Source: JACRAO01 sp964490895
GTDB lineage: Bacteria > Bdellovibrionota > UBA1018
Direction of reading: 5' to 3'
DNA length: 58,488 nt
Assembly (NCBI GenBank): GCA_964490895.1
Contig: CAZBEI010000111.1
Span: forward strand, 1-58,488
Shown here: one piece after another, positions 7,455 to 15,983 of the stretch
How the letters are laid out: each line of letters begins with the position of its first letter
How positions within the stretch are numbered: the stretch's first letter is position 1
Made by a program: the position numbers and the translations under genes
Notes under the pieces: model-generated
Databases searched by the model: none
The model's input: only the letters and a program-made list of their open reading frames with translations
What the model was told of the DNA's origin: nothing

Positions 7455-7476
7455 AAATACGGATTGTAAAAAATAC
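7446..7476 (+). repeat. Tandem duplication at a stop codon
   Basis: GGATTGTAAAAATAC is followed directly by GGATTGTAAAAAATAC. The first copy contains the lipid-kinase stop codon, so the duplication lies just past the gene end. Confidence 0.6.
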
Positions 7477-7481
7477 AAACA

Positions 7482-7498
7482 TGTCTAATCCTTAGACA
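7482..7498. other. Short hairpin after the lipid-kinase gene
   Basis: TGTCTAA (7482-7488) and TTAGACA (7492-7498) form a perfect 7-bp stem with a 3-nt loop. There is no U-run after it, so it is a weak terminator candidate or an RNA-processing site between the two plus-strand genes. Confidence 0.35.
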
Positions 7499-7558
7499 GA
7501 ATCCTAACTAGATCACAACAAAATATCCATTAATTTCAATATATTATATTTAAAAAAT

Positions 7559-7575
7559 TTGGTATAAACCTTGCT
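7559..7575 (+). promoter_or_regulatory. Probable second sigma-54 promoter
   Basis: TTGGTAT-N5-TTGCT with GG at 7561-7562 and GC at 7573-7574, the invariant spacing for RpoN; the -24 box has TAT where the consensus has CAC. As at 6741, a purine-rich ribosome-binding site (AGGAGGGGGTGGAG) begins just after the -12 box. Confidence 0.55.
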
Positions 7576-7599
7576 TAGGAGGGGGTGGAGTCTTAAATC

Positions 7600-8481
7600 A
7601 TGTGTTGGAAACACCTCATTTTTATCCTCGTTTTAATAGGAGTAGAAAAGCCTCTTTGGGCAATTCCTAATTTTAAGCCAGATTGGATGAAATCAAAATT
7701 CTGTGAACAGCTCAATGGGTCCTATCTCAATGACCTCAAAAATAATCCCGATATTTTTTCTACAAGTTTAAACGATCAAATTTTTGTGGATTCTGGATAC
7801 TCCAATCAAAAACGCAGAGAGTATGAAAATCTTTTTAATGAATACGAGTTAAAGCAAAAAAGCGGAATCTTAGATGCTGCCGATAAGGAAGCCTATGATA
7901 ATAAGACAAGGCTTTCAAAAAGCACAATGGATGACATGAGTCGGCAACAGCAGAACAAGAAAATGGGCGAAATTAGGACAGGGCTTGACCGTGTAGGAAA
8001 ACAGTATTCTTTTGTTAAAATTTTAAAAAAACCATTTGTTATGATAGCTGGAATTTATGCTTTTTTCCTGAGAGGCCAACCCGTCAATATGAAAGTTTCT
8101 GAAAAAACAGAAATCATCGCAAAATCTGATCTCAAAACAAATCGAGGGGAGGTCCAAGTAAGTTCGTCAGCCTTGCAGGGAGGGGTAGTATATGTGGGTA
8201 AAGCTCCAGTCGAAAGAAATCCTTTTGATCCACCTCCTCAAGATTCTCTTCAAAAAGAAGAGAGATTAAAATTGTCTGTTTCAAGAGGAATTCCTCTGAT
8301 CGATGTAAAAAGTTCTCTCTCCTATGGTGCAACCACAAGCAGTGTGACTGCTGGATTAGAAAAGCAGCTCACAAAACACTTGAGCTGCTCCATGGATGCC
8401 ATGAGATCATCGAAGTACCTCAATTCCGTACAAAGAAATGGGGATGAGACCATTAAGTTTATCTACTCGATAAATTTCTAA
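7600..8481 (+). CDS. Secreted protein with a C-terminal beta-rich region, unknown function
   Basis: 293 residues. A signal peptide (MCWKHLIFILVLIGVEKPLWA, cut near residue 21) is followed by a charged helical region (70-130, rich in Lys, Asp and Gln), a hydrophobic stretch (about 145-160) and a C-terminal part with alternating strand-like segments ending in IYSINF. A terminal aromatic residue and amphipathic strands suggest outer-membrane association, but there are too few strands for a full barrel. No family recognised. A sigma-54-like promoter and a strong ribosome-binding site precede it. Its stop codon overlaps the mutS2 stop on the other strand by 4 nt. Confidence 0.65.
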   Translation: MCWKHLIFILVLIGVEKPLWAIPNFKPDWMKSKFCEQLNGSYLNDLKNNPDIFSTSLNDQIFVDSGYSNQKRREYENLFNEYELKQKSGILDAADKEAYDNKTRLSKSTMDDMSRQQQNKKMGEIRTGLDRVGKQYSFVKILKKPFVMIAGIYAFFLRGQPVNMKVSEKTEIIAKSDLKTNRGEVQVSSSALQGGVVYVGKAPVERNPFDPPPQDSLQKEERLKLSVSRGIPLIDVKSSLSYGATTSSVTAGLEKQLTKHLSCSMDAMRSSKYLNSVQRNGDETIKFIYSINF

Positions 8482-10868
8482 TCAAACTCCACCACTGTAG
8501 CGCCGGCTCCACCTGCCCCCGGACCCCCGTCTTTATAAGATTTAATGTAAGGAAGAGTCCCCAAAAGTTTGCGTGTATTTTCTCGAATGGCACCGCTGCC
8601 AAGTCCATGCACAATTGTCACTTGGGCTAAAATTCCACAGCGATAGGCTTGATCTAAGTAATGTTCCAGTTTTGTCAAAGCTTCGTCAAGCCTCAGACCT
8701 CTCAGATCGATTTCCGGCTCTGGAGCTGCGGGTCGATTTTGATCAAGCATTTTGACATTCGATTTCCTGGTCTTTTCTTGTGGGGCAGGTTCGAGTTCAT
8801 TCAAAAAAACACTCATCTGAAGATTGCCCATTGCCACTTTAGCTTTATTGCCATGGATTTCTAAAACTGTCGCAAAGCTTTTCCACTTGGGCAGCTTTAC
8901 TTGAACGCCCACTTTATAATCAGAATGGATTTCGGATGATGGAGGAGACGCGGAAAGGAGAGCTGCAATTTCTGGTGCTTCTTGGGTCAATGTGTCTTCT
9001 ATATTTTTTGTGGCTAAAGTAAAATCTTGATTGAGGGTGTTTCGAGTTTGATCGATTTCTTTTCTAGATTTTATTTCATCTAATTTTTGTACTTTTGCCC
9101 TCACTTCATCCTGAGCTTGTTCTAAAATTCTACGTAATTTTTGGCGCGTACGATCCATTAAGTCATTGAGGGAAGTCCTTGTTCTCTCGGTCCACTCTTC
9201 CTTCATACCAAGGGCTTCTTTTTCTAAACGCTCAGCCTCCTTTTTGGCCGAACTCAAAGAATGGGCGTCATGTTCAAGTTTGGCTAAAAGTTGCTCAAAT
9301 TTTACTTGGTCTTTGGACAAATAGCTTTTCGCAAGCTCTAGGACTTCTTTAGGAAAACCTAATTTTTCGGCTGTTTCTAAGGCTCGAGATCGTCCTATAA
9401 CTCCAAAGTTTAATTTGAAGGTGGGAGACTTTGAGTTTTCATCAAAAGATAAACTTACATTTAAGATCCGAGGATCAGAAGTCGCGTTTGCTTTGAGGTA
9501 GGGGTCATGAGTGGTTGCAACGACCATGGCTCCTTTGTTCATGAGAGTTTCTAAGAAAGCTCTTCCTATTGCCGCACCCTCACTTGGATCTGTAGCGGTG
9601 TTGAGTTCGTCAATGAGAACTAAACTGTCTTTGGTAAAATTATCTAAAATCTCTTTGAATTTAAGGATATGACCTGAAAAACTAGAGAGATGTTCTTCGA
9701 TGGATTGAGGGTCGCCTAGATCTGCAAAAATCTGATCAAAGAAGGGAACAGTGGGCATCGTTGAATTTGGGAATGGAAATCCCGTTTTAGCACAAAGACT
9801 TGCCAATCCAAGGGCTTTGAGTAAAACTGTTTTTCCACCCGTGTTCGGGCCTGTCAGCAAGAGTGTGTAAGTGGGATCTGAAAAATAAATACTGTTGCGG
9901 ACGATGGTCTCTGGCGGGAGTGATTTCCAAAGAAACGGATGAGCCGTTTGCGAAAGTTCCCACTTTTTTTCTGACGTGACGTGAATTGGTTTCCCGCTTA
10001 TCTTTCGGCCCAATATTGCCTTTGCCCCGACACTGTCCCAGTGAGCAAGGATGCTGACTCCAAGACGGATATCACCTGAGAAAAGGTAAAGCTTTTCTGA
10101 TGTTTTCTTTAAAACATTAAAAATTTCTTCGAGGAGTGCATTTTCTTTTTGTTTGAGCGCATTGTTAAGAGGCGTGATTTCTTTGGGTTCAATATAAACG
10201 GTTTGTTTACTGACAGAGGCCTCGTGTGTGATCCCAGCGATTTCATTTTGAGCTGATATTTTAACAGGTATAACGACTCTTCCGTCTCTCGTGTCACTGT
10301 ATTGTCCTTGCAATATTCCCTTTTGAAAATAAATTTGAATTAAACTCTGAACCGTCGTACTCATTTCTTTTTTAAGGGACCTGATTTCTGAAAAAAGAAC
10401 AGTTAAAGTAGGAGATGCTTTTTCTGAAATTTCGTTTTGAGGCGTTAGAACATGTTCGATGATTTTGAGAGGCTCCAGTGGATCGGGAAGCAGTGAAAGC
10501 GATTTTTTAAGTTTTTCGCCACGAATTTCTTGTCTCGGAATGAGACTCCAAGACTCCATGGCTATCAACCAAGACCTGAGCAGACCTAGGTCTAGAACTT
10601 CTAAAACTGTTTTCTTGGAGAGCAAGTCTATTGTTTGAGTAGGATCTAAAAGATCCTGCAGAGGATCCCACAGTGCCCGTCTGTCTAACAGGGGGAAAAT
10701 GTCCTGTAATTCTTGCTGAAGATTTTTTGCAGTCTCAATGTCTTTGGCCCAGTTTTGCCTTAGTTTCAAACTTTCAAGGTGGTGACGAGCAGGTTCTGAA
10801 TAAGCTTCATCTCTGGCAAGGTCAACCAGCTGGGGCCATTCTAAAGTAGATTCTAAAGTTTTTTCCAC
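8478..10868 (-). CDS. mutS2: MutS2 ATPase with Smr domain
   Basis: 796 residues, the usual length. Residues 1-290 form the MutS-like core and clamp; the ATPase has Walker A TGPNTGGKT (339-347) and Walker B LVLIDE (416-421); a long charged coiled coil spans about 510-630; the C-terminal Smr domain (718-790) has the DLRG (721-724) and HGLGSG (754-759) nuclease motifs. MutS2 splits collided ribosomes (RqcU in B. subtilis) and has been linked to suppression of recombination. The mismatch-recognition domain of MutS is absent, as expected. It lies 8 bases after rsfS, at the end of the long minus-strand run. Confidence 0.95.
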   Translation of the reverse strand: MEKTLESTLEWPQLVDLARDEAYSEPARHHLESLKLRQNWAKDIETAKNLQQELQDIFPLLDRRALWDPLQDLLDPTQTIDLLSKKTVLEVLDLGLLRSWLIAMESWSLIPRQEIRGEKLKKSLSLLPDPLEPLKIIEHVLTPQNEISEKASPTLTVLFSEIRSLKKEMSTTVQSLIQIYFQKGILQGQYSDTRDGRVVIPVKISAQNEIAGITHEASVSKQTVYIEPKEITPLNNALKQKENALLEEIFNVLKKTSEKLYLFSGDIRLGVSILAHWDSVGAKAILGRKISGKPIHVTSEKKWELSQTAHPFLWKSLPPETIVRNSIYFSDPTYTLLLTGPNTGGKTVLLKALGLASLCAKTGFPFPNSTMPTVPFFDQIFADLGDPQSIEEHLSSFSGHILKFKEILDNFTKDSLVLIDELNTATDPSEGAAIGRAFLETLMNKGAMVVATTHDPYLKANATSDPRILNVSLSFDENSKSPTFKLNFGVIGRSRALETAEKLGFPKEVLELAKSYLSKDQVKFEQLLAKLEHDAHSLSSAKKEAERLEKEALGMKEEWTERTRTSLNDLMDRTRQKLRRILEQAQDEVRAKVQKLDEIKSRKEIDQTRNTLNQDFTLATKNIEDTLTQEAPEIAALLSASPPSSEIHSDYKVGVQVKLPKWKSFATVLEIHGNKAKVAMGNLQMSVFLNELEPAPQEKTRKSNVKMLDQNRPAAPEPEIDLRGLRLDEALTKLEHYLDQAYRCGILAQVTIVHGLGSGAIRENTRKLLGTLPYIKSYKDGGPGAGGAGATVVEFD

Positions 10869-10876
10869 ATCATGCC

Positions 10877-11254
10877 CTAAAAGTGTGAAAAGCTAGAAGA
10901 TGTCTCAGTATAATACTCTGTTGGAATTTTCACTTTCATGGCTTGGCTCCAGAGTGCCTCTAAGTCAAAATAATCTCTGAGCATGTCTTGGAAAACATGA
11001 ACGATGACATCTCCATAATCGAGTAAAACCCATCTACCTTCGGAGTATCCTTCGATGTTCAGGGGTTTTATTTTTTGTTTTGAGAGAAATGCCTCGATCG
11101 AATCTGAAATAGCTTTAACCTGTCGATCAGAGTTTCCGTTGCAAAGAATAAAAAAATCAGTAAAGCAAGAGAGTTTGGAGAGGTCCAAAATTACAAGTTT
11201 TTCTGCCTTTTTTTCCAATGCTGCTTTGGCGCAAAGAAGTGCTGTAGTGGTCAT
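10877..11254 (-). CDS. rsfS: Ribosomal silencing factor RsfS
   Basis: 125 residues of the Iojap/RsfS family. It binds ribosomal protein uL14 and blocks joining of the subunits in stationary phase. Recognisable blocks are FTDFFILCNGNSDRQVKAI (near residue 31) and EGRWVLLDYGDVIVHVF (near 71) followed by YFDLEALW. The ATG overlaps the nadD stop by 4 nt, the standard nadD-rsfS arrangement. Confidence 0.93.
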   Translation of the reverse strand: MTTTALLCAKAALEKKAEKLVILDLSKLSCFTDFFILCNGNSDRQVKAISDSIEAFLSKQKIKPLNIEGYSEGRWVLLDYGDVIVHVFQDMLRDYFDLEALWSQAMKVKIPTEYYTETSSSFSHF

Positions 11255-11922
11255 GATGGATGTGTACCATAGAGTTGGTGACGTATCAAATAGCTTAAAA
11301 CTTCGTCAGTGAGGGTGCCAGGAGGCGGATTTCCAACCTTTGCAATCTGTTCTCGAATTTCCGTAGAAGAAATATCTGGAGCTAATGTAGACACTCGCTT
11401 TAAAAAAGTATGTGAATTTTTTAAAACCCAAAGTTCTGGTTTGTGTGTTTTTTTTGCAAGCTGGGAGGACTCCCATTTTTGTAAAGTGATCTCGGATTGT
11501 GCTCTTCCATGTGGGTTTCTCTCTAAAATAATCCAGTTGCACAAAGTTAAGATTTCTGGAAAATGCCGCCAAGTGTGCAATATCTCAAGTTGATCTGACC
11601 CAATGACAAAGGCAATCTCAGGAGGGTATTTTTGCTTAAGAGCTAATATCGTTTCAAAAGCATAGGTGGGTTGATCTTGAGGACGTTCGATTTCGCAAAG
11701 ATCCATTTCAATTTTATTTTTTATAAAAGTGAGTTTTGTCATTTCAATTCGATGCTCAATAGAAACCCCATTTTTCTTCTGCGGAGGAACTGCTGAGGGC
11801 ACCAGCACAACTTTTTTGAGCCCAGGATTTTTGTAAAGTCCAAGCACCGCTTGAAGATGCCCAACATGAGGAGGGTCAAATGTACCACCAAAAAGTCCGG
11901 TGACTTTACTCCACTCGAGCAT
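11251..11922 (-). CDS. nadD: Nicotinate-nucleotide adenylyltransferase
   Basis: 223 residues. It adenylates nicotinic acid mononucleotide to deamido-NAD in NAD synthesis. The nucleotidyltransferase motif GLFGGTFDPPHVGHL (residues 9-23, HxGH) and the ISSTEIRE motif (near 187) are intact. The start overlaps the end of obg by 17 nt; an alternative start is the GTG at 11904. Sits in the order obg-nadD-rsfS. Confidence 0.94.
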   Translation of the reverse strand: MLEWSKVTGLFGGTFDPPHVGHLQAVLGLYKNPGLKKVVLVPSAVPPQKKNGVSIEHRIEMTKLTFIKNKIEMDLCEIERPQDQPTYAFETILALKQKYPPEIAFVIGSDQLEILHTWRHFPEILTLCNWIILERNPHGRAQSEITLQKWESSQLAKKTHKPELWVLKNSHTFLKRVSTLAPDISSTEIREQIAKVGNPPPGTLTDEVLSYLIRHQLYGTHPS

Positions 11923-12979
11923 GGAGAGTCTCTAAGCCGCGCTGGGCGTTTAAAGTCAAGTATGCAGCATGGATGAGTTCTTTGAGATGATCTCCCGTTG
12001 CTGCCGAAATAAGAAATGGGGTTTGAGTTTTTGTTTTTTGTTTGAAAATTTTTTTTATTTTTTCTGCCGTTTTAGGTTCAAAAGAAAACAGATCCGATTT
12101 GTTGATGGCAATGATTTCTTTTTTATCTAATAAATCAGGATGAAATTCTTTTAATTCTTTTCGAAGCACACGGTAGTTTTTAATGAGCTTTGTAATCCCA
12201 GTGTCAATATCTTCGTGGAGTTCTGAGATGAGTTCTGATCCATCCAGAAGATGGATTAAAACCCGGGTTCTCTCAATGTGTTTCAAAAAACGATGCCCAA
12301 GTCCCAGTCCTTTTGAGGCACCCTCGATGACTCCAGGGATGTCTGCAATCACAAAGCTTTGAAACTCAGAAATAAAAACCACCCCAAGATTCGGGGTCAA
12401 CGTCGTAAAAGCATAATCTGCTATTTTAGGTTTGGATCGGCTCACTTTAGAAATGAGAGTCGATTTTCCAGTATTTGGAAATCCAATAATTCCAACGTCA
12501 GCTAAAAGCTTAAGTTCTAAAGTGAGTTCCTTGCTTTCACCCTCTTCGCCATCCTGTGCAAATCTGGGGGCTTGGTAGGTAGAGCTTGTAAAATGTGTGT
12601 TTCCTTTTCCGCCTCTTCCACCCTTGCATGCAACATAGGTTTGTCCATCTTGACTGAAATCCATCAAGATTTTGCCCGTGTGGGTTTCCTTCATGAGAGT
12701 TCCAACTGGAACTTTAATAAGAATGCTTTTCCCGTCTCTTCCAGCTTTATTTGCACCAGAGCCATAGGCCCCCTTCGGAGCTTCTACAACTCGTTTGTAA
12801 CGAAAATCTTGCAAGGTACTGAGTTGAGAGTGTGCTATAAATGAGACGTCACCACCATCTCCACCATCTCCACCATCAGGGCCTCCCTTGGGGATAAATT
12901 TTTCTCTTCGAAAGCTCACTGCTCCAGGGCCGCCATGGCCTGCCTTCACTTTAATTTTAGCCTCGTCTATGAAACGCAT
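11906..12979 (-). CDS. obgE: Obg GTPase
   Basis: 357 residues. An essential GTPase of 50S assembly and stress signalling. The N-terminal glycine-rich Obg fold (1-157, with GGDGGDGGDGGD near 35) precedes the G domain: G1 GFPNTGKS (near 166), G3 DIPGVIEGA (near 213), G4 NKSD (near 290) and G5 SAATG. The C-terminal OCT extension of some homologues is missing. The usual upstream partners rplU and rpmA are not here; instead an 80-base gap separates it from a glycosyltransferase gene, so obg may have its own promoter (TATAAA is visible on the minus strand in the gap, without a clear -35). Confidence 0.95.
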   Translation of the reverse strand: MRFIDEAKIKVKAGHGGPGAVSFRREKFIPKGGPDGGDGGDGGDVSFIAHSQLSTLQDFRYKRVVEAPKGAYGSGANKAGRDGKSILIKVPVGTLMKETHTGKILMDFSQDGQTYVACKGGRGGKGNTHFTSSTYQAPRFAQDGEEGESKELTLELKLLADVGIIGFPNTGKSTLISKVSRSKPKIADYAFTTLTPNLGVVFISEFQSFVIADIPGVIEGASKGLGLGHRFLKHIERTRVLIHLLDGSELISELHEDIDTGITKLIKNYRVLRKELKEFHPDLLDKKEIIAINKSDLFSFEPKTAEKIKKIFKQKTKTQTPFLISAATGDHLKELIHAAYLTLNAQRGLETLHARVE

Positions 12980-13059
12980 AAATGTGGGTTGTTTATACTT
13001 GAAGTCCAGGAAAAATGCACTCGTAAAAAAAATTTACCCCACTGTGGTTGTTTTAACTT

Positions 13060-14559
13060 TTATAGAGATTTCCCAGAGAATTGGCAACGAAAAAGACTCC
13101 AGTTGCTAACCCGATCCAGCAGTCTAAAGAGATTAAACTTCTCAATCCATTCAGGAAGGGCGCGAAACTGGGGGGTGCAGAATTTTTCGACCTCTGCGGC
13201 TCCTGGGCTACCCGGAGAAAGATGGGTATGGGTGGAAAAAAGATAAAGAGGTCCCCTCTGGGAGCCAATTTGCTTCAGAAAAGCTTCATAGCTTGGAATC
13301 TGAGTCGTCGTTAAATAAGATCGCCGATAAAAATAGATCCTGCCGCCCAAGGGTTGAAAGGGGTGGTTATCCTTATAAAAAATTTCAAGCGGGATCCCCT
13401 CTTGAAATTCATACAGTTTTTCTTGAAACCGAACTGGCGCCCAAGCCGGTGTCAAACAAAGTGAAATCAACGCAATCACATTTACCCCGACCAATGCTTT
13501 AGCAGGCCAACGCAAAAACGGAGATAAAAAAGAAACCCCCTCAATACCCAGAATCAATAAAACGGGGCCAGCGCTGAGCATTGGAAACAAAAATCGCAAT
13601 TCTTTATGTCCAATCACTACATGTACCAAGAAAAATGGAAGTGTGCTCCAAGTGAGAATATTGAGTGGATTTCTAATCCATGAGATAGGCAAACTCACTA
13701 TGAGGAGAAATCCTAGCAGTGGCCAAGCTTCTGTAAATGAGCTCCTAAAAAAATCCCACCAAGGTCTCACGCCACCCTCTGAGATATGATTTTCGATCAG
13801 ATTAAATAGGACATAGTTTTTTGGTGAAAAGGTCCACTGGCCATATCCCCATCGATCCAAGACAGTTCCCAGAGCACAAGAAAGGAATATCCCTCCAACG
13901 ATGACCCCCCAGGATTTGAGAGGAACTCTCCCAATGAGCAAGAGCCAGGCCATAACTCCTAAAACCATGAATCCTGTTTGAAACCTGAACTCAAAAGCCA
14001 ATCCGAAAAGAATTCCGATGCCAAACGTATTCCAAACTGATATTTGACCTCGAATTTGGAGCAGGAGGTAGGCCCAACACATTCCTAGAAAGAAAATGGA
14101 ACCGCTCAGATTCTCAGACGAGTGACGTGCATGAAAGGATGGAAGACACCAAAGTGTCGCAAGAGCAATGACTGCCCATTTGCGCCTTTCTAAATTTTTA
14201 AACCAAAATGGACAGCAAAACATAAGCGCTGCGGTGCTTAGCCATCCAATCATGGCCGAGAATATCCGAAAGCCCATAGCCCACTGAAATGGGTTTTCTA
14301 TTTTCAGTGCTGAGAGTCCCTTAACTAAGCTTAAATAGAGAGCTGGCTGAACCCAGGAACGAATCATCCGAGCAAACTCACAAGGGAGATCAGATACTGG
14401 GGTTTTTCCTAATTTAAAGTTGAGAAACTCGAGAATCTGAAAATGCTCATCAGGATGATAAAATCCAGAGCTAAAGATCGCTGCCAAAAAATGTAAACCA
14501 GCGCTGATACAAAGCCAGCGAAAAAGAAACCGGGTCCACTCTTTTGACACCAGGTTCAC
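13060..14559 (-). CDS. GT22 (ALG9/PIG-B-like) mannosyltransferase-family membrane protein
   Basis: 499 residues with about ten transmembrane segments. The first luminal loop has HPDE (residues 36-39, in FYHPDEHFQILEF), the catalytic signature of GT22 enzymes that transfer a sugar from a polyprenyl-phosphate donor. WVQPALY and HARHSSENLSG are also family-like. Eukaryotic members build GPI anchors and N-glycans; bacterial ones are rarer and mostly uncharacterised. The start is GTG, overlapping the trigger-factor stop as GTGA. Acceptor unknown; an envelope glycan is the likely target. Confidence 0.75.
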   Translation of the reverse strand: MNLVSKEWTRFLFRWLCISAGLHFLAAIFSSGFYHPDEHFQILEFLNFKLGKTPVSDLPCEFARMIRSWVQPALYLSLVKGLSALKIENPFQWAMGFRIFSAMIGWLSTAALMFCCPFWFKNLERRKWAVIALATLWCLPSFHARHSSENLSGSIFFLGMCWAYLLLQIRGQISVWNTFGIGILFGLAFEFRFQTGFMVLGVMAWLLLIGRVPLKSWGVIVGGIFLSCALGTVLDRWGYGQWTFSPKNYVLFNLIENHISEGGVRPWWDFFRSSFTEAWPLLGFLLIVSLPISWIRNPLNILTWSTLPFFLVHVVIGHKELRFLFPMLSAGPVLLILGIEGVSFLSPFLRWPAKALVGVNVIALISLCLTPAWAPVRFQEKLYEFQEGIPLEIFYKDNHPFQPLGGRIYFYRRSYLTTTQIPSYEAFLKQIGSQRGPLYLFSTHTHLSPGSPGAAEVEKFCTPQFRALPEWIEKFNLFRLLDRVSNWSLFRCQFSGKSL

Positions 14560-15917
14560 CCCTCCGTGAGGTTTGCTTTTTCAATAAGGAAATGAAAAGT
14601 TTTGTCTTCCATCAGTCTGTAGGCCAAGTTTTCTAAACGGGCAGGTTCTTCGTTATAATAATTTTTGAGGTGTTCCTCGTCTAATTTCATTGAGGTCGCC
14701 ATCGTTTTAATTTCTTGATTCACTTCTGTGGGTTCTACAGTGATTTTTTCTTTGTTGGCGATAGACTCTAGCAACAGAGAAGCTTTGACTTGAATCTCGG
14801 CTTTTTTTGCAAGAGTTGGCAAGCTCTCTTCAAGGTGTTTTTTGATTTCTTCTTCTTTGAGCCCGTCTTCTTTGAGGTCATGGGCCAACGTCTGTGCTAA
14901 ATGGCGAACCTGTGACTGAATGAGAGCCATGGGAACTTCGAATTTATTTTTCTCTAAAAGGTGTTTTAAAATTTCGCTCCTTATTTTTTGATCCGCTTGC
15001 CTTAATTTTTCTTTCGAGACAAAGTCTCTCGCTTTTACTCGTAAGTCTAAAACACTTTCGTATCCCATTTGCTTAGCAAACTCGTCATTGAGATCGGGGA
15101 GTTTTTTTTCAGAAATTTCATGCACGGTGACCGTAAACTCGGCTTCTTTGCCTGCGACTTCTTTGGCATGGTAGTCCTTTGGAAACTGCAAACGAAATGT
15201 TCTTGTTTCACCACGGTTCATGCCCACGAGCTCATCTTCGAAGCCTGGGATAAGTCCCTGTGCGCCGATCTCAACACGCTGTTTTCCATTCAGTCCGTCA
15301 AAATCTTGGAGTCCATTTTCTGTAACTAATTTTCCAATATAACTCAATTCTACATGGTCTTTGTTTCTCAGAGATCGAGAGGAATTTGAGCCATCAGCCA
15401 ACAGGAGTCCTCCAGAGGCTGGACTAAATTCTGCTTTTGAGTTCTGCAATCCAGTAATGACATTTTCAACATCGTTATCCGTCACTTCTGTCTTTTCTTT
15501 TTTCAAGGAAATTCCGAGGTAATTTTTTATTTCGACTTCTGGCATTATTTCTACTGTTGCGACGTAATTTAAATCTGACCCCTCCTGAAAGTGGTGGTCA
15601 TGTTCAGCCTGTCCCTCTTTTTTTCCCAGCTCTTCTATCTTTGGGCTCCCGACAACTTTCAATTTTTCGTTATCGATGGCCTGACTCAAGGACTCCTCTA
15701 TGAGTTCGTGAAAAATCCGATGTTTGATGTCTTCGCCATAAGTTTGTTTAACTATTGCCAGAGGAACAAAGCCTGGCCGAAAACCTTTCATTTTTGCTGT
15801 TTTTTGAATTTCTAAATACTTCCTTTCGAGATGCTCACCCACAGTTGCCGCTGAGATACATACTGCAAATTTTCGAAGTATATTTGAAGTCTTTTCTACT
15901 TTTACTTTAAATTCCAT
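14556..15917 (-). CDS. tig: Trigger factor
   Basis: 453 residues. A ribosome-bound chaperone and peptidyl-prolyl isomerase that meets nascent chains. The ribosome-binding signature GFRPGFVP is at residues 45-52 (usual form GFRPGKVP), the FKBP-like domain covers about 185-270 (HVELSYIGKLV, FPKDYHAKEVAGKEAEF) and the helical C-terminal arms follow. Two inserts are odd: a His-rich segment near 110 (EGQAEHDHHFQEG) and a Gly/Ser segment near 167. The clpP/clpX/lon genes that usually follow tig are absent; a GT22 gene follows instead. Confidence 0.94.
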   Translation of the reverse strand: MEFKVKVEKTSNILRKFAVCISAATVGEHLERKYLEIQKTAKMKGFRPGFVPLAIVKQTYGEDIKHRIFHELIEESLSQAIDNEKLKVVGSPKIEELGKKEGQAEHDHHFQEGSDLNYVATVEIMPEVEIKNYLGISLKKEKTEVTDNDVENVITGLQNSKAEFSPASGGLLLADGSNSSRSLRNKDHVELSYIGKLVTENGLQDFDGLNGKQRVEIGAQGLIPGFEDELVGMNRGETRTFRLQFPKDYHAKEVAGKEAEFTVTVHEISEKKLPDLNDEFAKQMGYESVLDLRVKARDFVSKEKLRQADQKIRSEILKHLLEKNKFEVPMALIQSQVRHLAQTLAHDLKEDGLKEEEIKKHLEESLPTLAKKAEIQVKASLLLESIANKEKITVEPTEVNQEIKTMATSMKLDEEHLKNYYNEEPARLENLAYRLMEDKTFHFLIEKANLTEG

Positions 15918-15983
15918 AACTTAGCTCCGTATTGTTTGGGTTCCATAATGAGCAACATAGTTGATCTTTTTACTGAAAGAAAG

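Noticed and set aside
12845..12890. Tandem CACCATCTC repeat in obg
   Set aside because: It encodes the normal Gly-Gly-Asp repeats of the Obg fold, so it is a conserved protein feature.
13041..13056. CCCCACTGTGGTTG resembling the dispersed palindromic repeat
   Set aside because: Only the 9-base core matches; the flanks and tail differ from the copies at 171 and 2688.
12935..13314. Overlapping plus-strand frames across the obg upstream region
   Set aside because: They overlap conserved minus-strand genes and show no domain or start signal.
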